NCBI GenBank assembly: GCA_902801415.1
Contig: CADCIK010000008.1
Location: forward strand, 1-45,340
DNA from: an uncultured Lachnospiraceae bacterium
GTDB lineage: Bacteria > Bacillota > Clostridia > Lachnospirales > Lachnospiraceae
Length of the DNA: 45,340 nt
Reading direction: 5' to 3'
The notes beneath the pieces are model-generated. The model searched no databases, was not told the DNA's origin, and was given only the letters and a program-made list of their open reading frames with translations. How positions within the stretch are numbered: position 1 is the first letter of the stretch; every line of letters starts with the position of its first letter. Of the stretch, positions 16,088 to 22,898 are shown piece after piece. The translations under genes were made by a program, and so were the position numbers.

Positions 16088-17671
16088 TTATTTCTGTTTC
16101 TTCTTTCTCCTTCTTCTCGCCCTTCTTCTTCTGCGATTGAGATAAGCGATATACGAGAATATAAAGATGACCACGATCAGTATGGACGAAACGATGATGA
16201 TCAAAAACAGCAGCGCGGGAACGTCCAGGAACACGGTTCCGTTGGATCCGCTGTGGAAGATCCCCTTGAAGAAGTACTTGATCCCGTCCAGGAAGCTCTT
16301 ATTCTCGGAATAGTGAGCTGTACCGTAGGTCTCGGGCTCCTGCTCGGCGGCGATCTCAGAGGTCATTCCGGCGGTCGCTCCTTCTATGGCGAGCTCATTA
16401 TTTGCCCCGGGAATTGTGCCTGTAAAGAGGATATCCGTCTGTCCGACAGCCCAATCGCCGACCTTGTACTGGATCTTGCCAATCACCTTCTTTTCATCAG
16501 CCTCTGTGGATCCGGAAGCGCTGCTCTCTTTCACGACTTCCTCTGCCTTCTCTTCATCCGATACCACCTCGGAAGTCAGGCTGTCAAAAGATACCTCCTT
16601 AGGAATGCACACATATCCTTTTCCGGAAATGGTAAAGGGAATGGAATTGCTTCCGTAAATATCTTTGCCGAGACGCATGAAGCCGGGATTATTGATCGTG
16701 TACTGCTTCTCGTAATCCGAGATCTTGAGTTTGCTGAAGTTGTTAAAGCCGTAATCAAACAGTTCGATCGTGTCATAGAACTGGTTGGGCGACTCCTCCT
16801 TGAGGATCACGCAGATGAGCTTCATGCCGTCTCTCTCCGCGCAGGTGACCAGAGTCTGTCTGGACATTTCCACATATCCGGTCTTGCCGCCGACGATCCC
16901 CTCGTATTCGATCTCTCCGTTGATCAGCTTGTGCTTATTGAAGAGCGTAAACTCTTCCGGCTGCTTTTCGGAGGATTCCATGAAATAAGTGGGAGAATTC
17001 GCGATCGTGCAGAGCTCGTCATGTGAAAAGAACTCTCTGGAAATGAGCGCCATATCATACGCGCTTGTGTAATGCTCTTCGTTGAACAGGCCGTGCGCGT
17101 TGACAAAATGAGAATCCTGACATCCCAGCTTCTTTGCTCTCGCGTTCATCATATCCGCAAATTTATCCAGGGAACCTCCCATTTTCTCTGCGAGTCCCGC
17201 TGCCACTTCGTTTGCGGAAGCGACGAACAGCGCGTACAGACTCTGCTCCACAGTGAGCTGCTCGCCCGGGTCTATACCGATACTGGAGCTTCCGAATTCA
17301 ATGCTGTAAACAGCAGTCTCGGAAAAATCCACCTTATCGTTCATCTTGAGCTTCTCATAGGCGAGAAGTCCTGTCAGTACTTTGGTTATGCTGGCGGGAT
17401 ACAGATGCTCGTGAATATTTTTGGCGTAGAGGATTGTACCTGAATCCGCTTCCATCAGGATAGCGCCTTCCGCTCCGATCTTGGGTCCTTCCGGCCACCC
17501 TTCGATCTTGTCAGACTGGACTTCCTCATTCTTGCGCTCTTCCGCCTCCGCGTAATAATCGGGCTCACCGCCTCCTTCATTTTCCGCTGCTAAGACGGGA
17601 ACCTGCACTGCCGAAATACTGATCACTCCGCACAACAGCATTGCCAGGAATCTCATCATATATTTTCTCAT
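16088..17671 (-). CDS. dacF: D-alanyl-D-alanine carboxypeptidase (PBP5/DacF type)
   Basis: This 527-residue penicillin-binding protein trims the terminal D-Ala from peptidoglycan stem peptides at the outer face of the membrane. After a signal peptide (about 1-29) the peptidase S11 motifs are complete: S94-x-x-K97 in YPASITKV, S152-A-N154 and K263-T-G in GGKTGYVEM. It ends with an unusually long C-terminal part: a linker rich in Glu/Ser, a transmembrane helix (about 485-512) and a very basic Arg/Lys tail. Family members usually end in an amphipathic helix of a roughly 390-residue protein, so the true membrane helix and tail are notable. GGAAGGAA precedes the ATG. trmB lies 60 nt upstream. Confidence 0.9.
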   Translation of the reverse strand: MRKYMMRFLAMLLCGVISISAVQVPVLAAENEGGGEPDYYAEAEERKNEEVQSDKIEGWPEGPKIGAEGAILMEADSGTILYAKNIHEHLYPASITKVLTGLLAYEKLKMNDKVDFSETAVYSIEFGSSSIGIDPGEQLTVEQSLYALFVASANEVAAGLAEKMGGSLDKFADMMNARAKKLGCQDSHFVNAHGLFNEEHYTSAYDMALISREFFSHDELCTIANSPTYFMESSEKQPEEFTLFNKHKLINGEIEYEGIVGGKTGYVEMSRQTLVTCAERDGMKLICVILKEESPNQFYDTIELFDYGFNNFSKLKISDYEKQYTINNPGFMRLGKDIYGSNSIPFTISGKGYVCIPKEVSFDSLTSEVVSDEEKAEEVVKESSASGSTEADEKKVIGKIQYKVGDWAVGQTDILFTGTIPGANNELAIEGATAGMTSEIAAEQEPETYGTAHYSENKSFLDGIKYFFKGIFHSGSNGTVFLDVPALLFLIIIVSSILIVVIFIFSYIAYLNRRRRRARRRRKKKQK

Positions 17672-17731
17672 AGTTTAAGTTCCTTCCTTAACGACCACAT
17701 CTCCCCGCGAAACGAATCTGTCTCCGCAAGG

Positions 17732-18370
17732 TTATCTTCCGAGTATGTATTTGCAGATCGGATTTCCTTTTGCGGAAAACCTCTCTTCATACTCCGTCAT
17801 GATATTTCCCTCATTCATAACCGGATCATTGTGCAGATCATATGTGATCTGCAGGATCTTAAATCCTCCGGCTTCCACTTCATCTACTGCGAAATCAAAC
17901 AGCGCTCTGTTGTCTGTCTTGAATTCGATGGTTCCGTCCGGCGTCAGGATCTGCGCGAACCTTCTGAGAAACTCCTTACTGGGAAGTCTTCTCTTGGCGT
18001 GGCGGTCCTTGGGCCAGGGATCCGAGAAGTTCAGGTAGATCCTGTCCACTTCCCCTTCGTCAAAATACTCACAGATCAGTTCGGCGTCTCCCCTTATAAA
18101 GAGAAGGTTCTGCGCCTGGGACTCATCCAGCTTGTCCAGAGCTCTGATCAGGACACTGGAGTACTTCTCTATTCCCACATAGTTGATTTCCGGATTCTCC
18201 TGCGCCAGCTGATTGATAAATTTACCTTTTCCGGTCCCGATCTCCAGATGAACAGGGTGATCGTTTCCAAATCTCTCTCTCCATTTTCCTTTACAGGAAG
18301 ACGGATCCTGCACGATCCATTGACTCTCCGCTATAGTCTCTCTCGCGCCGGGAATATTTCTAAGCCTCAT
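17732..18370 (-). CDS. trmB: tRNA (guanine-N7)-methyltransferase TrmB
   Basis: This 212-residue class I SAM methyltransferase makes m7G46 in tRNA. Key motifs are LEIGTGKGKFI (SAM binding), YVGIEKYSSVL and NFSDPWPKDRHAKRRL (the TrmB signature), followed by TDNRALFDFA. Length fits the Firmicutes enzyme. A GAGGTG Shine-Dalgarno lies 6-7 nt before the ATG at 18370. A weak extended -10 promoter (TGG-TAGAAT, 18416-18411) is seen upstream. It is followed by dacF on the same strand, probably in one transcript. Confidence 0.95.
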   Translation of the reverse strand: MRLRNIPGARETIAESQWIVQDPSSCKGKWRERFGNDHPVHLEIGTGKGKFINQLAQENPEINYVGIEKYSSVLIRALDKLDESQAQNLLFIRGDAELICEYFDEGEVDRIYLNFSDPWPKDRHAKRRLPSKEFLRRFAQILTPDGTIEFKTDNRALFDFAVDEVEAGGFKILQITYDLHNDPVMNEGNIMTEYEERFSAKGNPICKYILGR

Positions 18371-18410
18371 CTACAGCACCTCTTTTGTCTGAAATGTAAA
18401 ATCGACTATC

Positions 18411-18419
18411 ATTCTACCA
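18411..18419 (-). promoter_or_regulatory. Weak extended -10 promoter of trmB
   Basis: On the minus strand TGG-TAGAAT (hexamer at 18416-18411) gives an extended -10 with no good -35. It lies about 40 nt before the trmB start. Confidence 0.35.
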
Positions 18420-18493
18420 TATTTGTCACTATTCAGCACCCCGTAAAAATTATCAAAATAAGAAGCGATCCGTTCGCTCACCGATACTTTTCT

Positions 18494-18501
18494 GTTATAA
18501 T
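18494..18501 (+). promoter_or_regulatory. Extended -10 promoter of the 18529 lipoprotein gene
   Basis: TGT-TATAAT (hexamer 18496-18501) is a perfect -10 with the extended TGn element. The -35 is poor (TTCGCT at 17-nt spacing). The predicted start near 18508 leaves about a 20-nt leader with AAAGGA. Confidence 0.6.
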
Positions 18502-18528
18502 CTCATTGAAAAGAAAGGATTTCATTTT

Positions 18529-19221
18529 ATGAAAACTCAGAGAAGATCATTGCTGTTTCCTCTCCTGATCCTGTTTTTCATGATCGCGGCGTCCGGATGC
18601 GCTGAAAAATCTCCTGCAGATATCCGCATTGAACTCGAGACATCGGATGGTTCAGATGTTTCCACTTCCAATGCGGTGTTTCCGAGATTTGTATCTGAAA
18701 ATGAGGATTATCAGAAGGAACTTGACAAACTGAATAAGGAAGTCGATAAGATCCGCAAGGATTACAGCAAGCGGACCGAAAAAGGCAAAGCTTTCATAGT
18801 ACATACTTATCCGGGTTCTCCGGAAAACGTCCCTCAGTGCACGATCTTCTGGTACGAGGAACATTCCCTGCTTGGCGATGACTATAATCTCATGACTCTC
18901 GCCTGCAAGAAGAAAGGCTGCGAGATCATGACCTGCAAAGAGGCCCTGAAATCCCTTCAGATCGACGGGATCACGCTCAGCACCAATGTCGCAAGACTCT
19001 ATGAAAGCCTGAATCTTCCCGGCATACTTAAGGAAACGGAGATGCAGGGTTTTGAGACAGATGAAAATGCGGCGGTCACAGCGATCTTCATGAAGCTGAT
19101 CATTGAGACGCCTGATCCCGCTGATCCAAGTAAAGAAATTGAACAGCAGCATTTCTACTACTATGATCTCGCAGAGAATTCGCTCAGCTCCCTGTCCGAT
19201 CACGGATATGAATTACCTTGA
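18529..19221 (+). CDS. Lipoprotein of unknown function
   Basis: This 230-residue protein starts MKTQRRS, then a hydrophobic core and a lipobox A-S-G-C (Cys24). It is therefore exported and lipidated. A short coiled-coil-like segment (about 62-88, many Lys/Asp/Glu) precedes a mixed alpha/beta domain with four Cys residues around residues 103-145. No family is recognised. AAAGGA lies 10 nt before the ATG. It stands alone between a promoter at 18496 and a strong terminator at 19256, with divergent trmB and convergent HMA genes on either side. Confidence 0.8.
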   Translation: MKTQRRSLLFPLLILFFMIAASGCAEKSPADIRIELETSDGSDVSTSNAVFPRFVSENEDYQKELDKLNKEVDKIRKDYSKRTEKGKAFIVHTYPGSPENVPQCTIFWYEEHSLLGDDYNLMTLACKKKGCEIMTCKEALKSLQIDGITLSTNVARLYESLNLPGILKETEMQGFETDENAAVTAIFMKLIIETPDPADPSKEIEQQHFYYYDLAENSLSSLSDHGYELP

Positions 19222-19255
19222 GAGCCGCTTATCATAGAAGTCTGTAACAGAATGA

Positions 19256-19290
19256 AAACACCTGCCGATCTGTATTCGGCAGGTGTTTAT
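19256..19290. terminator. Strong bidirectional terminator
   Basis: A perfect 13-bp stem, AAACACCTGCCGA (19256-19268) with TCGGCAGGTGTTT (19276-19288), has a 7-nt loop. The T-rich end TTTATTATT follows on plus, and TTTTCATT on minus. It separates the plus-strand lipoprotein gene from the converging feo operon and can serve both. Confidence 0.9.
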
Positions 19291-19652
19291 TATTCGATCA
19301 TAACAACCTTATAATCCAATTCCTCTACAGCCTTTCTGATCTCTTCGTCAGATACATCTCTGTCCAAAGATACAACAGCTGTCTTTCTCTTGAGGTCCAC
19401 CTTGGCCGCTGCCCCGTCGATCCGGTTGATCGCTCTCTCAACCCGGTTCTTGCAGTTCTCGCAGTGCATGCCTTCTATGTGGACTGTCTTCTCGCCGATT
19501 TTGGCGCCTTGAAGCTCCTTGTTGTCAGGAAGCGTCCCGCCTCCTGTGTCGCAGCATCCTCCCTCCCCTTTGAAGTGTCCGATGCTGCCTTTCAGAGCCA
19601 GCGCCGCTATAGCAATGACTATGACAAGAATAATGATCGTACTTGTATTCAT
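19290..19652 (-). CDS. Membrane-anchored heavy-metal-associated (HMA) domain protein
   Basis: This 120-residue protein has an N-terminal transmembrane helix (about 5-22), a Cys-Cys pair (GGCCDTGG, about 32-38) and a C-terminal HMA domain (about 55-118). The HMA domain carries the metal-binding motif GMHCENC (CxxC). HMA domains usually carry Cu(I) or similar soft metals and pass them between proteins. It is the last gene of the feo operon, 7 nt after the Cys-rich membrane protein. An iron role or a linked copper role are both possible. Confidence 0.85.
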   Translation of the reverse strand: MNTSTIIILVIVIAIAALALKGSIGHFKGEGGCCDTGGGTLPDNKELQGAKIGEKTVHIEGMHCENCKNRVERAINRIDGAAAKVDLKRKTAVVSLDRDVSDEEIRKAVEELDYKVVMIE

Positions 19653-19659
19653 TCCTTAC

Positions 19660-19857
19660 CTATTTTTTCTTTTTTGCTCTGAACCTCTCAGGAATCTCCG
19701 TATTCGTACAGCTTCCGGTGCATCCCGGGCAGTTCATGCCGCAGGACTTGATTCCCTTCTTTCTGTCATTGATGATCTTCCTGATATCCCAGATCACGAT
19801 GGCGATCAGGATCAGGCTGACCACGATCGTACCCATATTAGCGGAAAGCCATTCCAT
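19660..19857 (-). CDS. FeoB-associated Cys-rich membrane protein
   Basis: This 65-residue protein has one transmembrane helix (about 9-26), a basic linker and a compact cysteine cluster SCGMNCPGCTGSC (four Cys), ending in a Lys-rich tail. This is the known small partner family of FeoB in Clostridia. In other FeoB proteins similar Cys residues sit on the FeoB C-terminus. It lies 90 nt downstream of feoB and presumably helps Fe(II) transport at the membrane, as a metal-binding or redox element (inference). Confidence 0.88.
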   Translation of the reverse strand: MEWLSANMGTIVVSLILIAIVIWDIRKIINDRKKGIKSCGMNCPGCTGSCTNTEIPERFRAKKKK

Positions 19858-19947
19858 GCTCTCACCTTACCTTTTCCAAACATGCCAAAATACTGCCTAA
19901 GCAGTATTTTAGCACGCCTTTATTTAATTAGGGGAACTTTATAATTT

Positions 19948-22089
19948 TCAGATCTTAGCCGCGGAAGTCCTCAGTGTTGTGGCCTCTTTATAAGGCTTGA
20001 ACAGCATGTAGAGTGTTCCGACCAGAACGACCAGTGATACGATCAATCCGATCACGTTCATATTGCCGGTAACAGCACTGCCGATCTGATAGATGCACAT
20101 GGACGCCAGATACGCGAATCCGCACTGATAGCCGATCGCGAACCATGTCCACTTGGCGCTGTTCATCTCTCTCTTGATCGCGCCAATGGCCGCGAAGCAG
20201 GGAGCGCACAGAAGGTTGAATACCAGGAAGCTGTAGCCTGCGAGCGCAGTCATCTCTGCCTGCAGGTTGCCCCAGATCTCTTCACCCATCTCGGAGACTT
20301 CGCCGTACTTATAGAGAATACCAAATGTGCCTACAACGTTTTCTTTTGCGATCAAACCGGTAACTGCTGCCACTGCGGGCTTCCATGATCCCCAGCCGAG
20401 AGGGACAAAGATCCATGCAACCAGATTTCCGAGTGCCGCAAGAACAGAGTGCTCCATGAAATCTTCCTCGGGGAGCATCTGGAATGTGCCTTCATAGAAG
20501 CCAAAGCTGGACATAAACCATACCAGGATGGTTGCCAGGAGAATGACGGTTCCCGCTTTTTTGACAAAGGAAGATGCTCTCTCCCAAACGCTGTGGAATA
20601 CGCTGGAAAAAGTGGGAATATGGTAAGCGGGAAGCTCCATAACGAAGGGAGCAGGATCGCCTGCGAACATTTTGGTCTTCTTCAGGATAATACCGGAGAT
20701 TACGATAGCCGCAATACCGACAACATAAGCGCTCCATCCGATCAGTGCGCTGTTTCCGAACAGAGCGCCTGCGATCAGACCGATGATGGGGAGCTTAGCT
20801 CCGCAGGGGATGAAGGTTGTGGTCATGATCGTCATTCGGCGGTCTCTCTCATTCTCAATGGTACGGGAAGCCATGACGCCGGGAACTCCGCAGCCGGTAC
20901 CGACCATCATAGGAATGAAAGACTTTCCGGACAGACCGAATCTTCTGAAGATACGGTCCATAATGAACGCAATTCTTGCCATATATCCGCAGCCCTCGAG
21001 GAAAGCCAGGCAGATGAACAGGACGATCATCTGGGGAAGGAAACCGAGTACAGCGCCGACACCGGCAACAATACCATCCAGGATCAAGCCGCTGAGCCAA
21101 TCTGCCGTTCCGATGCTCTCAAGGAATCCTCCGACTGCGCCGGGAACGATCTCACCGAACAGGACGTCGTTGACCCAGTCTGTTCCCATAGTACCGATCG
21201 TATTGATCGCCAGAAAATAGACTACCCACATGACCAGCAGGAAGATCGGAATCGCTAAGAAACGATTGGTCACTACACGGTCGATCCGGTCTGAAATGGT
21301 CATGCTGCCCGCATTCTTTTTGACATAGCCGCCACTCAGGATCTCTGTGATAAAATCATATCTCTCATTGGTGATGATACTCTCTGAATCATCATCCATA
21401 GCTGCCTCTGCTGCTGCGATGATCTTCTCGGCTGCCTCTTTGTCATAGGAAATCTGCTCGCCGATCTTCTCATCTCTCTCAAATACTTTGATCTCATACC
21501 AGCGTTCTTTATCCGCGGGAATATTGCCGAGGACAGGACGGATACTTGCAAGAATATTCTCAACTTCACTGCTGAACTTGGGCGGAACGGGAGCTTTTTT
21601 ACTTTTCGCTGCGTCGATCGCTGCCTGCGCGACCTGATCGATGCCTTTTCCCTTCAGAGCGGAGATCTCAATGATCGGAACGCCCAGCTGATCAGACAGA
21701 GACTTAACATTGATGTTGTCGCCGTTCTTTTCAATGATATCCATCATATTAAGAGCAATGACAACCGGGATACCAAGTTCCATGCACTGTGTAGTCAGAT
21801 AGAGGTTTCTCTCGAGGTTGGTAGCATCCACGATATTGAGGATCGCGTCCGGCTTTTCTTTCAACAGATAGTTTCTCGCGACAACCTCTTCCAGTGTATA
21901 AGGGGAAAGAGAATAGATACCGGGAAGGTCTGTGATGACCACTTCTTTCTGCTTTCTGTATCTGCCTTCCTTCTTCTCTACGGTTACGCCGGGCCAGTTT
22001 CCCACATACTGTGTGGAACCTGTCAAAGCATTGAATAATGTCGTCTTACCGCTGTTCGGATTTCCCGCAAGCGCAATTGTTATACTCAT
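19948..22089 (-). CDS. feoB: Ferrous iron transport protein B
   Basis: This 713-residue Fe(II) transporter has an N-terminal G domain with G1 GNPNSGKTT (about 8-16), G2-type GVTVEKKEG, G3 DLPGIYSLS, G4 NMMD and G5 near ISALKGKG. A helical GDI-like spacer follows (to about 270), and then the membrane domain with Gate motifs including GTGCGVPGVMASRT and the Cys in GCGYMAR and CAPCFAAIG. It lacks a C-terminal Cys-rich tail, which is supplied by the separate gene at 19660. Two feoA genes lie upstream on the same strand, and an HMA protein follows. Operators at 22701-22812 suggest iron-responsive repression. Confidence 0.96.
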   Translation of the reverse strand: MSITIALAGNPNSGKTTLFNALTGSTQYVGNWPGVTVEKKEGRYRKQKEVVITDLPGIYSLSPYTLEEVVARNYLLKEKPDAILNIVDATNLERNLYLTTQCMELGIPVVIALNMMDIIEKNGDNINVKSLSDQLGVPIIEISALKGKGIDQVAQAAIDAAKSKKAPVPPKFSSEVENILASIRPVLGNIPADKERWYEIKVFERDEKIGEQISYDKEAAEKIIAAAEAAMDDDSESIITNERYDFITEILSGGYVKKNAGSMTISDRIDRVVTNRFLAIPIFLLVMWVVYFLAINTIGTMGTDWVNDVLFGEIVPGAVGGFLESIGTADWLSGLILDGIVAGVGAVLGFLPQMIVLFICLAFLEGCGYMARIAFIMDRIFRRFGLSGKSFIPMMVGTGCGVPGVMASRTIENERDRRMTIMTTTFIPCGAKLPIIGLIAGALFGNSALIGWSAYVVGIAAIVISGIILKKTKMFAGDPAPFVMELPAYHIPTFSSVFHSVWERASSFVKKAGTVILLATILVWFMSSFGFYEGTFQMLPEEDFMEHSVLAALGNLVAWIFVPLGWGSWKPAVAAVTGLIAKENVVGTFGILYKYGEVSEMGEEIWGNLQAEMTALAGYSFLVFNLLCAPCFAAIGAIKREMNSAKWTWFAIGYQCGFAYLASMCIYQIGSAVTGNMNVIGLIVSLVVLVGTLYMLFKPYKEATTLRTSAAKI

Positions 22090-22167
22090 TTGATATTTCC
22101 CTCTTTTCTGCTCTTTCGTTTTTATTTATCTTATTGATCGACCCGGATCAGGTCATTTCAATATGAC

Positions 22168-22392
22168 TCACTCCGCGATCTCAACCATCTCGGCATCCGC
22201 TCTTCTAACTGTAAGTTCATATCCTCTTACATTCACTTCTACCGGATCTCCCAAAGGAGCCACTTTGCGGACATAGATCTCTGCGCCTCTTGTGATGCCC
22301 ATATCCATGATCCTTCTCTTGACTGCTCCTGTTCCATGGAGCTTAACGACCTTTACTGTCTCGCCGACATGGACATCCTTTAATGTTCTCAT
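22168..22392 (-). CDS. feoA: FeoA family protein (first of two)
   Basis: This 74-residue SH3-like FeoA domain opens MRTLKDVHVGETVKVVKLHG and carries the typical IMDMGITRGAEIYVRKVAPLGDP and VNVRGYELTVRR segments. FeoA is a small cytoplasmic protein that modulates FeoB. It lies 78 nt before feoB and follows the second feoA by 54 nt. A GGAGGAAA-type Shine-Dalgarno precedes the ATG. The two FeoA proteins differ clearly in sequence, so they are not a recent duplication. Confidence 0.9.
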   Translation of the reverse strand: MRTLKDVHVGETVKVVKLHGTGAVKRRIMDMGITRGAEIYVRKVAPLGDPVEVNVRGYELTVRRADAEMVEIAE

Positions 22393-22446
22393 TTACTGTT
22401 TCCTCCTCTTATATTGATCATTACCTCGAAGTCCTGCAGCCCTTAT

Positions 22447-22659
22447 TCAGACCATGATCCTTCTGGCAAGAATGTCGCTGATCCCTACTCTCACGTTTTT
22501 GACATTTACGATCACACTGCCATTATTACAAGAAACCAGTGTGACTTTCGCGCCGGGAACAAATCCCATCGCTGAAAGGCGGGTCCTCACTTCATCATTG
22601 CCGCCGATCTTTTTGATATCATATTCACATCCTGCATCTCCCAGTACTAAAGGCATCAT
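22447..22659 (-). CDS. feoA: FeoA family protein (second, operon-leading copy)
   Basis: This 70-residue FeoA domain has RLSAMGFVPGAKVTLV and VNVKNVRVGISDILARRIMV, the standard FeoA core. It is the first gene of the feo operon. AAAGGAAG lies upstream of the ATG, and a strong promoter about 70-95 nt upstream is flanked by TTAAC/GTTAA dyads. It probably pairs with or regulates FeoB. The distinct second copy may give a heteromeric or specialised role (inference). Confidence 0.88.
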   Translation of the reverse strand: MMPLVLGDAGCEYDIKKIGGNDEVRTRLSAMGFVPGAKVTLVSCNNGSVIVNVKNVRVGISDILARRIMV

Positions 22660-22700
22660 TCATACTTCCTTTCCAATTGAAGTTGTTAAAAATTTATGTC

Positions 22701-22812
22701 AGGTTAATTACCTTTAACTTAAACTATTATACCAACAAGAGCGGTTAGTGTTAATAAACACAATTAGACAAAATTAACCTAGTTAAATTTGTCAAACTTA
22801 GTTAGAATTAAC
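22701..22812. promoter_or_regulatory. Cluster of TTAAC/GTTAA dyads over the feo promoter (iron-repressor operators)
   Basis: Four dyads surround the feo promoter: AGGTTAATTACCT (22701-22713), GTGTTAATAAACAC (22748-22761), TTAACCTAGTTAA (22774-22786) and GTTAGAATTAAC (22801-22812). They do not fit the classical Fur box. They resemble DtxR/MntR-type sites such as TTAGGTTAACCTAA. The second overlaps the -35 box and the first lies in the leader, both suited to repression. Confidence 0.6.
22726..22754 (-). promoter_or_regulatory. feo operon promoter
   Basis: On the minus strand TTAACA (22754-22749) and TATAAT (22731-22726) are separated by 17 nt, and TGG forms an extended -10. It is a near-consensus sigma-A promoter, as expected for an operon held off by a repressor. 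Confidence 0.8.
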
Positions 22813-22832
22813 AAATCTGTTTTATTGCAATC

Positions 22833-22864
22833 AAAAAGCCCCGCATTATTACTAATGCGAGGCT
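22833..22864 (-). terminator. Terminator of the gyrB-gyrA transcript
   Basis: AGCC-C-CGCATTA (22837-22848), loop TTAC, TAATGCG-A-GGCT (22853-22864) forms an 11-bp stem with one mismatch. On the minus strand TTTTTGA follows at once. The plus strand also has a weaker T-run (CTTAATTTT). Confidence 0.85.
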
Positions 22865-22898
22865 CTTAATTTTGTCTGATTTTAATAAAAAGGTTTGT

